A DNA stretch of 64,000 bases, from NCBI GenBank assembly GCA_949358305.1, contig OX442314.1:11277060-11341059 (forward strand). The letters run 5' to 3'. Made by a program: the position numbers and the translations under genes. How positions within the stretch are numbered: position 1 is the stretch's first letter; the number at the start of each line of letters is the position of its first letter. Source of the DNA: Strigamia acuminata (taxonomy: Eukaryota > Arthropoda > Chilopoda > Geophilomorpha > Linotaeniidae). Positions 10,501 to 17,759 of this stretch are shown piece after piece. The notes beneath the pieces are model-generated. The model was not told where the DNA came from, made no database searches, and saw only the letters and a program-made list of their open reading frames with translations.

Positions 10501-11691
10501 TTTGGACACGATCAAGGGGTGAGACACATAAGGACTAATAGCAGCGGGTTCGATCAAGTCCAAATCGATAAGTTCTTGTACAAGGGTCTTGAGTATGTCA
10601 CGCTTGGTTGGATTATACATCCGGTATGGAGATTTTCGAGGATTGTCACGTAGCATAATTGTATGCTTGACTATATGAGTACGGCCGGGAGTGTCACTAA
10701 ACACTGACTGGACACTTTCTAACACTGCTTTTAATAGAAGGCGTTGATCGGGCGTACAATCGGCGTTTTTAACCAACTTCTCACTCCAGTCGAGCGAACG
10801 CTCAATTTGTCGTGATAGCGAAGGAATGTCCTTGGCGTAAACTGGTGGCACTAGACAATCTTTGGGGACGCCAGGAGGGGTAAAAATTGCGTCATGAGGA
10901 TCGAGGTCGGCAATCTCCTCTAAAGTAGTGCTTGCATTCACAAGCGCTTTTCTTACTGCCTTTTTGGCTTTAAATCTCTTGGAACGTAAAACTTTTAAAC
11001 ATTGCTTTTCTAATTTATTAATCTCTTTTTTAGTGGCATAAGGAATCGCTACATCCGGGTCGTTACCACATCTCGCCAATTGTTCGTCGGGGCGCAAGTA
11101 TAGAGAGGTTTTGCGCATGAAATTGTGACCAATCGTTAAATTTGTCACCCTGGGGGGCAAAACTATGAAGGTAAAGGGTGTATGATGATTTGCCCACTGT
11201 ATAGTGATGTCTACTTTGCCCACCGGCTTGTGTTTAATTCCGGGGGCAGAAATTCGCACATTCTTTTTAATTTGGCGGACAGATTCGTATTTAATGCCAA
11301 AGACAGGTAGAAGCTGCTCGCCAATAAAACAACTGGTGGCGCCAGAGTCTATTAGCGCCAAGGAGGGGACTCCATTTACGTGAACATTAATTTGGGCGTG
11401 GTCCGTAGTTGAGGATGACGCCATTGACATCAAACGTTCTGTGAAACGTTCTTTTAAATCGTGGTGAGGCGAGGGATGGGAGGAAAAGGGAAAATCCTCC
11501 GAGCCTGCTAGAGCAAGGGACATCTTGTTAAAAGAGTTGCATAAATTTAAATCTGGGTTAAGAAGTGGGTTGTTAAATTTAATTCCGGTTTGTATTTGGG
11601 ACTGAACTATTTGGGCGTCAGTCCCGGGTTTAAGTTTTTTAGAATGGGGCAGTCTTTTGCGCCATGTTCCGCCTCTCGACAGAGGGGGCAT
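7501..11691 (-). CDS. pol: Gypsy pol: protease, reverse transcriptase, RNase H, integrase
   Basis: An uninterrupted 1,396-residue polyprotein. Domains in order: retropepsin (ALIDSGATSCFIG, about residue 110); reverse transcriptase about 350-530 (CIDYRWVNAAT, MDLVKGYYQV, MPFGLCNAPATFQ, catalytic YLDDIIIYS); RNase H about 640-760 (IQTDASHEGLGAVL, TPELECLAVVWAV, ADALSRAP); integrase zinc module (HPMAGHSGVAKT then CQHCQ); integrase core (VDLMGP, SDNGPQF, NPTERANR). The C-terminal tail is Glu/Pro-rich and shows no obvious chromodomain. The ORF overlaps the end of the zinc-knuckle ORF at 11607-11691, consistent with ribosomal frameshifting. All catalytic motifs are present, so the copy could be active. 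Confidence 0.95.
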   Translation of the reverse strand: MPPLSRGGTWRKRLPHSKKLKPGTDAQIVQSQIQTGIKFNNPLLNPDLNLCNSFNKMSLALAGSEDFPFSSHPSPHHDLKERFTERLMSMASSSTTDHAQINVHVNGVPSLALIDSGATSCFIGEQLLPVFGIKYESVRQIKKNVRISAPGIKHKPVGKVDITIQWANHHTPFTFIVLPPRVTNLTIGHNFMRKTSLYLRPDEQLARCGNDPDVAIPYATKKEINKLEKQCLKVLRSKRFKAKKAVRKALVNASTTLEEIADLDPHDAIFTPPGVPKDCLVPPVYAKDIPSLSRQIERSLDWSEKLVKNADCTPDQRLLLKAVLESVQSVFSDTPGRTHIVKHTIMLRDNPRKSPYRMYNPTKRDILKTLVQELIDLDLIEPAAISPYVSHPLIVSKPDGSYRLCIDYRWVNAATIQDTIAMPDLNMMLLYLGDAKYFTSMDLVKGYYQVEMDPNSRPITSFYTPMGKYQFKRMPFGLCNAPATFQNLMEQILAPVTGQFCLVYLDDIIIYSKTWEEHLQHVKQVLRLLRNAGLTVSMTKSRFGQTEIKFLGFRITKEGTKADTLKLLAIDSFPAPTTVKEVQRFLGMTGYLRKFVPNYASIARPLSSLTRKDLPFVWEEEQKTAFKTLKEKLMTDGCLLRPELSKPFVIQTDASHEGLGAVLMQEVEVNGKKTLKPAAYASRVLKGAEVRYNTPELECLAVVWAVDRFRPFLEYTTFQLESDAQALKWLMTSPEPSGRFGRWATRLQAGAFKIEYRQGKYNQIADALSRAPLSEEHIPSTDHVEHTEVTQYWPEWTGNRNKGVNVFKESKEQLCSLRIEYVNSVETQGDGSPDVITPDEILNFLDTTEKTDKNCKRNETLMSALTDALKTVPPSRDEIINAQRADPFLYDIIQFISKDELPKNNKLHLRDFKKLCRHYMMDGDLLARFAPTFDEELLDTGNGFKAAMPRSLLKRALFACHGHPMAGHSGVAKTLDRAKMLYHWFGMSRDVRGYVTGCQHCQMYKPLQRKPLAGEYVPLGMTFPWETVTVDLMGPKPGNKFKWLLVIMDNATKYIEVFALHTASAKIIVEKLHEVACRHGSPKKIISDNGPQFCALIYRKFCERQGITVKHTSTYNPSANPTERANRNLKVMIALFSDVHKNWHELIHDFAFATRTSISEATGSTPLLLNSGRIITPPWNPNTLNNSVKLDPNDPEKYIASIQNTIRLAQNVMFTKIQENYEKHRKIHHKKYRIGTFDLDDLVWRKTHHLSNADRQFSAKMAEVRDGPWKIIKILGGTAYRLEKLEDGTIENSINIKHLTPYLPEYPIEEWVENQTHGTDSAHPTPSWMENDENLPSPSSEQAEPMELATDVTPLTTRIVTPRRDDVEPRTSKRPRVVNPRYTKDFVRCLDSENPA

Positions 11692-12207
11692 TTTGCTAAT
11701 TCCGCCAGCATTTTAGCAATTAAGGGATCTTCGGGTTTGCTCTTTTTAGCGTCCTGGGAATTGTGGGAATGAGAATTAGGTCGGTGTTCACGCTTTTTAT
11801 TATAATCGTTATTGCCTTTAAGGGTGGGGCATTTATTTCGAAAATGATCCTTACTTCCACAATTGAAGCAAGTCCCTTTCTCAAACCTTTTCACCTGTTG
11901 GCTGATATGATTTAACAATTCCTCACTATGTTCTTGGGTCTCGTTTTCAGATGCGTCAGAGTTTTCTGAGCTGTCTGAGTCCGAGGAAGTCGACATTTTA
12001 TTTAAAATTTTCTTAGCAGAGTTTTTATATTTATTGTGGTGCCAGTGACGCTTGTGTTTACCGTCGTTATGCTTGACACCTTCTGAATTTTCAGATTTCT
12101 TTTCTTCCTTTGTTTCTTTAGGGGTGTCGGCTGCCTTGGCAGCTGAGAGTTTGTCATCTTTATTATCTTTAAGTTTAGATTTTGTTAGGAAATATAATTT
12201 TATTTTT
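11607..12207 (-). CDS. gag: Gypsy gag-like nucleocapsid ORF, short
   Basis: The first ATG is at 11996 and gives 129 residues. The same frame is open without an ATG up to about 12207, adding a Lys/Asp/Ser-rich extension. Two Cys modules are visible. CFNCGSKDHFRNKC is a canonical CX2CX4HX4C zinc knuckle, and CPLCREAEHGAKDC is a variant of it. The N-terminal part is acidic and Ser-rich. No matrix or capsid domain is recognisable upstream, so this covers only the nucleocapsid end of a typical Gag. The end overlaps pol by 85 bp in a different frame. The start is uncertain: 11996, a non-AUG codon, or a spliced leader. Confidence 0.6.
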
Positions 12208-12737
12208 AATTCTAATACTTATTTTTATGAAAAGCAAGGAATGTGAAAGTAAATGTCAGGAGAATCCTTTATCAAAAGAATCCTTGAAAGTAGTTATGGG
12301 GAAATGAGTATTTATTCATAGTGAAATGTTTAATTTGTAGAGTATTTTTAGTTTGTATAATTGGTTAAAGCTGGGGTCTTTGACTTGTAAACCCAGTAGG
12401 TGGTTGAGGGGTGAGCGGCAAAGAAGGAAGGGGAAAGGTTGTTAAGTGGTAGCCTTAGGCTGGCTGACCAACACCTGTTCCTTGGCACACTTCAACCTAT
12501 TTTTTTTTTTTTTTACACACACTGAAAAATACACTTTATACACAAATTAATACACAAAACCCATAAATTTAGATTTTAAAACACTATAATTAATGAAAAC
12601 ATTTAATACTCTTTGATTTTTAAACAAAAATCAAATATCATATTTTCGCAATTTTTCAAAATTGCACCAGATTGATCTATCAATTTGAATATGCAAATTA
12701 ACTACTTAATTATGCACATCCTGTCGCGGACGCCACT
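12208..12737 (-). promoter_or_regulatory. Gypsy leader with candidate primer-binding site
   Basis: On the element sense strand, two bases after the 5' LTR comes TGGCGTCCGCGACAGGA (about 12719-12735). It begins with TGG, as expected for pairing with the CCA end of a tRNA. It resembles the tRNA-Arg-type PBS of mdg1/412-like elements but is not identical to what I recall of it. The rest of the leader is AT-rich with many stops. A T-run lies at 12500-12513 on the plus strand. Confidence 0.5.
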
Positions 12738-14866
12738 TGTGACGGAATAAACTTAGGCATGGATATATAATTAGTATAATATGAAGGAATAACTAAGGGG
12801 TAAAGTTAGGCTGTACTGCAATGGCAATTACAGTAAGGCGGGAAAGGAATCTCTTGAGTGACGTGAGTCACTTGAGAGGTAAAGGGGGTCGCTGGCAAGT
12901 GACCACAAATAATCTAGAGGCTAGACAGGTATAAAACAGTGAGATAACATAAATAAATGGAGAATAAATATCTGACTTCGTGAAATATGCGACATATAAA
13001 TTGATAGATGAATGTAGTTAACTATGAATAATATTGAGCCAACACAAGTGTGTAAACTATAATAAAGCTAATTTATTAGCGAGTCCAAATGATCATTAAA
13101 CCATAATCCAAAATACATACATATATACAAATACACAAGCGCTATAAACAAGGCCTCCAATAATCATTGGGGTAATACAAAGACATATCAAAAGGTAAAT
13201 ACGCTGACAAAACTAGAGCATTGGGAGGCATGAGGAATTCATGGCCCAAGGCAAAAGGGGGACTTGAACAGGAGTGAAAGAGAAGCGCTCTTTTAATTAC
13301 GCTGAAACTGTAGTTTAAGGGGATTAAAAGGGGACATTTAAAATGGCGGCTCAATCGAGGCTTTGATTGCAATTCGGTTCGGTGTGGCTTTAATAACGAT
13401 GTCGTCACAAATAATGCATTGACTTTGAAGAAAGCCAATGCTGCCTAAAACTTAATTGTTCAATTAAAGCAAGAGCTAAAACAAGAGTGTAAACTCTTGA
13501 TTAAGCGGTTTGGTGGGTGAAAGACCCAAGAGTTGGCTATGAGAATGGCAACATGTCATTGAATAGGCCTAACCAAGAGTAGAGCAGTTCTGCTAAACCA
13601 GAGGTTCACATTGACTGGATACATCATTTAATGGCTAGGTTCTTGGCTAACAAGTGCAAGGGGTTTGTGAGCGAGTGCTCGAGACAGAGAAAGACAACTA
13701 CACATATTTAGGTGTAACTCAGATTGCTCTGAGTTCAAATGTCTATGCGTAACAACTTTCAGGAGAAGGCTGACTAGCGCATTTAGGACTAAGCATAAAT
13801 GCAAAGTAATGCTACGCCATTGAGAACCATAGCAAAGGTAAGGGAAGTTACTATTAAATTAATAGCAAGTTCTTATAGCAAGTAGAAGGATTGATTGACT
13901 AACAATGGACAACAAAAGGACTAAGCCGAACTAATAAATCTCCCTCAACTTAGCAACAATTGACCACTTCAATGGGAATCCACTGAAGTAATTCTAATTA
14001 CCAATTTGAGAGCAATAAATGAAATAAGGCTTACCAGTACTTTGATTCCGCGGTCCAGGGTCATTGAATCCAGTGTCAAAAGGGTTGTGGAATTTTGGCG
14101 GGAAAATCCACCAACAAAGCCAGGGCGGCAAAGTTGGAGTAGAGGCAACAAAACCTATCTTTTCTCCTTCATCTTCACCTCCATTGCCATCCTACTTCCC
14201 CCAGCTGTCAACTGCAGGAAGTTTTACATCTCAACCCAGTAATCGAATACCAAATAGGCTCGGATGTTGCTCGTAGGGCAACCAACTAAAGCGAGATAGT
14301 GCGTCAAAACCTTGACGCACAACATAAGTCAAAGCCAAAGGCAAGAACAAAATGTGTAAAGTCAAAATATATGGGCAAAATCTGTGTGGAAACTCTGTGC
14401 AGAGTTTATATAAACTTCTAGACAATACCTCATTGGAATGGAACCAATGGGGTAACCAAACCAATAACAACAAGAGTCTTGCCTCATTAGTATGAGGCGG
14501 GAATAGGCCACAAAGCACATACCTCATTAGTATGTGGTGAAGGAGGGGAGACCAGCGTGGCGAGGTCACGAGTACTCTTGGCCTTGCAAGGTCAACACTG
14601 GTGTTGATAAACAACACCAACAAACTGGGGTTGCCATAGGGTGGCTTCACTGTGTAGTGAACCAAGATGGCGGCCGAGGGGAAGAATATTCTTTCAAACG
14701 TAAATAAATACAACTTATGACCCGTGAGCCCAAAAGCTCACTTATATGGTCTAGGACTCATATAATACTTATATAAATAAATACCAAAGTTAATAAAACC
14801 TTAAAATAATTATAGACCTTTATTTAGTTTTCCAATACAAACCTACGGTAATTTGGTACCGTCACA
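12738..14866 (-). repeat. Gypsy 5' LTR (element sense is minus)
   Basis: A direct repeat of 1537-3665 with the same length and ends. Being next to the candidate PBS, it is the 5' LTR and should contain the promoter. The duplicated target bases AACT follow at 14867-14870. Confidence 0.95.
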
Positions 14867-14930
14867 AACTTATGTGAACCTAAAAATGTCCAATTATAAC
14901 AAAACAATAAATGGGTGGAAGTAGGGTGGG

Positions 14931-15047
14931 TCCTGTGATTCCTACGAACCGTCGGTAGAATGATACGCAGCTATCATTCGCTACGTAAACTTCGCTTCAC
15001 TCAGCTGAGTTTACATTCTACCTCCCGTTCTACGGAATCCCAGGAGA
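14931..15047. repeat. DIRS internal complementary region (ICR)
   Basis: Bases 14931-15013 (83 bp) are the reverse complement of the terminus at 1411-1493. Bases 15014-15047 (34 bp) are the reverse complement of the opposite terminus at 20358-20391. The ICR therefore joins the complements of both element ends through AATG. In DIRS-1 such a region templates the completion of a circular intermediate that the tyrosine recombinase then integrates. Its position between the recombinase ORF and the downstream ITR matches DIRS-1. Confidence 0.9.
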
Positions 15048-15120
15048 CTTCAGAGCAGGTTCACAGAAGTTCCAAATAAGCACAACAAATAATTCTTGTT
15101 CTCAACAATTTTTATTTCCA

Positions 15121-16329
15121 TTAAATACTATCTGCTTTAGACAAAACCGCAGCTTGAAATGCATTTGGATTAACCACTGGACGACAATAAAACTTAGCAA
15201 ATGTGGCCTCATTTGCCCAACCTGCCGCTTTTAAAATATCTTGAATTGGAACCTGTTCAAACACAGCACTTGTAGCCGCAGATCTTACCGAATGGGCCCC
15301 AAACACAGTGACATCCACTCCAGCTTGTTTTAGAATTTCCTTAGCCCAGCGTCGCAGCGTGTCAACCGTTACCGCCTTATGCGGCAATGTTTGCGCTATA
15401 AAAAATTTTCCATCTACTCGCAAGGACTCAGATTGAGACAAAAAATCGTTGACCGCATGCCAAGGACAAATCTTCTCATCTTCAAAGCGTTTAATCACAA
15501 GTAGAGTATGTCGTCCCGGCTTTGTTGTTTTTTGAGCAGCCGAAGGCTGACAAACCATTTCCTCCGAATTAAATCTAAAATCAGTCAGTTTCAACGACGC
15601 CAACGTAGCCATTCTGCTAGCTGTCGTTAAAGCCAACAAAATCAGAACTTTTTTCTGCAAAAGAGGCCAACCAATAGTACTATGCGGCCAAAAAGATCTC
15701 AAAAGATTTAGTACCGGCTTCACATCCCAAATGTGTGTATATTTAGGTAAAGCCGGTGTTATCTGAGAAACTCCACGCAGAACTCTTTTAACTTGCAAAT
15801 CTTGACGAATTTCAGCCGAAAAACTCCCCCCTGCTACATTAGCAGCCAAACACGAAACAATAGCATTGTAAGAAAGCCTCCTTTTATGCAACCAAGCCAC
15901 AAAATTAACTACATCCACCGCCGTTGGGGCCACAACAAGCGATTGTTCACAACAAAAACTTTTCCACTTCTCAATTCCTGGTGCATAAGATTTGATTGTT
16001 GAAGGTCTCCAGCTTCGCGTGAATAAATCTGCAGCGTCTGTTGAAAAACCTCTTGCCTCGAGACCTTCCCTGATAGAACCGATCCAATCAGATGGAGATT
16101 CTTTTCTAATCTGTGCCTTCTTGACAAATCCAATTCGCACCGGATCGCATGTTTCGCTAGAAAAACCACTGGAGTCTTCACCATTAACCGCAACAACTCC
16201 TGAAACCAGCCTTGTCCTGTCCACAGTGGCAGGACCACCAACACAGTTGCCTTGTCCTCCCTGATTTTCCGCAGGATCCGAGGTATCAAACTGAAAGGTG
16301 GAAAGATAAAACCATAAATATTTTTCCAT
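15121..16329 (-). CDS. DIRS tyrosine recombinase
   Basis: A 402-codon open frame. Recognisable homology begins about residue 90 (TRSWRPSTIKSYAPGIEKW), the N-terminal SAM-like domain of tyrosine recombinases. The catalytic domain carries the first Arg (TASRMATLASLKL), the HxxR box (FGAHSVRSAATS), then GWANEATFAKFY with the presumed nucleophilic Tyr. This enzyme integrates the circular DNA copy of DIRS elements without long target-site duplications. The first part of the frame (15909-16329) overlaps the RNase H-side ORF in another frame, as in other DIRS elements, so the true start is uncertain. Confidence 0.88.
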   Translation of the reverse strand: MEKYLWFYLSTFQFDTSDPAENQGGQGNCVGGPATVDRTRLVSGVVAVNGEDSSGFSSETCDPVRIGFVKKAQIRKESPSDWIGSIREGLEARGFSTDAADLFTRSWRPSTIKSYAPGIEKWKSFCCEQSLVVAPTAVDVVNFVAWLHKRRLSYNAIVSCLAANVAGGSFSAEIRQDLQVKRVLRGVSQITPALPKYTHIWDVKPVLNLLRSFWPHSTIGWPLLQKKVLILLALTTASRMATLASLKLTDFRFNSEEMVCQPSAAQKTTKPGRHTLLVIKRFEDEKICPWHAVNDFLSQSESLRVDGKFFIAQTLPHKAVTVDTLRRWAKEILKQAGVDVTVFGAHSVRSAATSAVFEQVPIQDILKAAGWANEATFAKFYCRPVVNPNAFQAAVLSKADSI

Positions 16330-16604
16330 TCATGTGCCAAGGCATCTATTTTTTCTGCCCCAGGTTCTGGACCCCAGCTAAAAAACCTTGGAAGTTTTGC
16401 ATTTATCCTAGATGCGAAAAAATCCACTTCAGGTCTACCAAATTCCTTGCATAAGCTATCAAAACAATTTTGAGTCAAACTCCATTCTCCATCCATGGAT
16501 TTAAAATTTCTGGATAAAAAATCAGCATCCACATTCAATTTCCCTGGGATATGCACAACTGTCAAGATCAAACCATTTCTACAAGCTGCATCCCAAACCT
16601 TCAT
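15909..16604 (-). CDS. DIRS RNase H C-terminal part plus connector region
   Basis: A 231-codon frame. It begins with KVWDAACRNGLILTVVHIPG and continues NVDADFLSR, the C-terminal end of a DIRS RNase H domain. The following region (EVDFFASRINAKLPRFFSW, ALAHEW, FPPFSLIPRILRKI) is typical of the DIRS segment between RNase H and recombinase. The upstream part of RNase H lies in another frame that ends in TGA overlapping this ATG (ATGA at 16601-16604). The split falls inside the domain, so a one-base indel is more likely than programmed re-initiation. It overlaps the recombinase ORF. Confidence 0.7.
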   Translation of the reverse strand: MKVWDAACRNGLILTVVHIPGKLNVDADFLSRNFKSMDGEWSLTQNCFDSLCKEFGRPEVDFFASRINAKLPRFFSWGPEPGAEKIDALAHEWKNIYGFIFPPFSLIPRILRKIREDKATVLVVLPLWTGQGWFQELLRLMVKTPVVFLAKHAIRCELDLSRRHRLEKNLHLIGSVLSGKVSRQEVFQQTLQIYSREAGDLQQSNLMHQELRSGKVFVVNNRLLWPQRRWM

Positions 16605-16820
16605 ACCCTACTTCCGGTATTTCGGAATAAAGAGACCACCACTTCACTATCTGACAAAAATTGCACACTGTTTGACTTAAATAAAGGCAAACATAATTCC
16701 CAAGCAAAAACAAGAGCCAAAACTTCCTTCTCATTTATGTGTAATTTACTCTCCTCCTGTTTCCATTTTCCATTGAATTCATTATCTCCAAACTTTGCCC
16801 CCCAACCTTTGTTAGAGGCA
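16601..16820 (-). CDS. DIRS RNase H N-terminal part (continuation of the gag/RT ORF past the insertion)
   Basis: Reads VDASNKGWGAKF, NEKEVLALVFAWE and FLSDSEVVVSLF, the first half of a DIRS-type RNase H. Its upstream neighbour in the same protein is the end of the RT ORF at 17760, on the other side of the 923-bp insertion. By coordinates, removing the insertion and one 8-bp target copy leaves 2,340 bp (780 codons) between the RT start and this frame. The insertion therefore split a previously continuous ORF. It ends in TGA at 16601-16603. Confidence 0.75.
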
Positions 16821-16828
16821 TCCACAAA

Positions 16829-17751
16829 TAAGCTTGTAATCGGATCGGATCGGATCGGATTTCTGGCCGATCCGCATCCGATCCGAAAATAGTGCGGATC
16901 GAAAAATGCGGATCCGCATCCGATCCGCATGCCCAGATCGGCCTATCCGATCCGATCGGATCCGATCCGCAACCAATCCGCGGATTGCGGATCAATTGCG
17001 GATCGATTTTTTTATTTTATTTTTTTTTTTAGTTATTTTTTTTTCCCTAAAATCGGCTCAAACAACACACAGCCATGTTAGCCACAACTCCCTGCTTGAA
17101 CAATTAAATTCCCCATTCAAAATTACTTAAAATTGAGAAAATAAACAAAAAAAAGCTGCCCAACCGGCGCACGAAGCCACCGATGAATAAACGATAAAAA
17201 AAGACCGAAACTGAACCGGGCGACTAAACACCCGCCTTTTTCTCGTTCTCCCGTCACCATTACAAACCTGTATGTTTTCGCCGGTGCCGTTGGGTGGAGA
17301 GAGACGGAGAAACAGGTCGCGCTTGCAACCTCAGGCGTCGGGCGACGATCGGCGACGTCGGGCGATGATCGGCGACCTACGCCCTACGATTAGCCGGACC
17401 CACTGAGAAAGTGTACAAGGGTGTGGTCGTGACTGGTGAACGAGAAAAAGGCAATTGTTTAGTCGCCCGGTTCGGTTTTAGGCCTTTTTGATTGTTTGTT
17501 AGTCGCTGCGTGCGCCGGTTGGCTTTTTTTTGTTTATTTTCTCGTTTTTAACAAAGTGAAAAAAATTTGCGGATTGTTCGGATCAATCCGCGGATTTGGC
17601 CAATCCGATCCGCGGATTGGTTGCGCGGATTAGCCACCCGTCCGATCCGCAAAGGAATCCGCAGGCGGATCATTTAAAAGAATCCGCATCCGCATCCGAT
17701 CCGATCTGATCCGCGGATTTGCGGATCTAATCCGATCCGATTACAAGCTTA
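16829..17751. mobile_element. hAT-like non-autonomous foldback transposon
   Basis: A 923-bp insertion flanked by the 8-bp duplication TCCACAAA (16821-16828 and 17752-17759), the TSD length of hAT elements. The ends are perfect inverted repeats, TAAGCTTGTAATCGG and its complement. Both subterminal regions are packed with GGATCCGC/CGGATC motifs. Inversion continues inward: about 17130-17260 is largely the reverse complement of about 17440-17560 (for example CCGGGCGACTAAAC against GTTTAGTCGCCCGG). The element is thus a near-palindrome with a loop near 17270-17440. No transposase frame is present. It interrupts the DIRS RNase H coding sequence. Confidence 0.85.
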
Positions 17752-17759
17752 TCCACAAA

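Larger units (their letters stand above)
1537..14866 (-). mobile_element. Ty3/Gypsy LTR retrotransposon, 13.3 kb, very recent insertion
   Basis: The element is flanked by two 2,129-bp direct repeats (1537-3665 and 12738-14866) that begin TGTGACGG and end CCGTCACA. A 4-bp target duplication, AACT, lies at 1533-1536 and 14867-14870. On the minus strand the order is 5' LTR, candidate PBS, short zinc-knuckle gag-like ORF, pol (PR-RT-RH-IN), about 1.4 kb non-coding, a 530-codon third ORF, and 3' LTR. The domain order with integrase after RNase H places it in Ty3/Gypsy. The very long LTRs recall the Osvaldo/Ulysses group of insects, but that assignment is inference. Equal LTR lengths and the intact pol argue for recent transposition. 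It sits inside a DIRS element. Confidence 0.95.
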
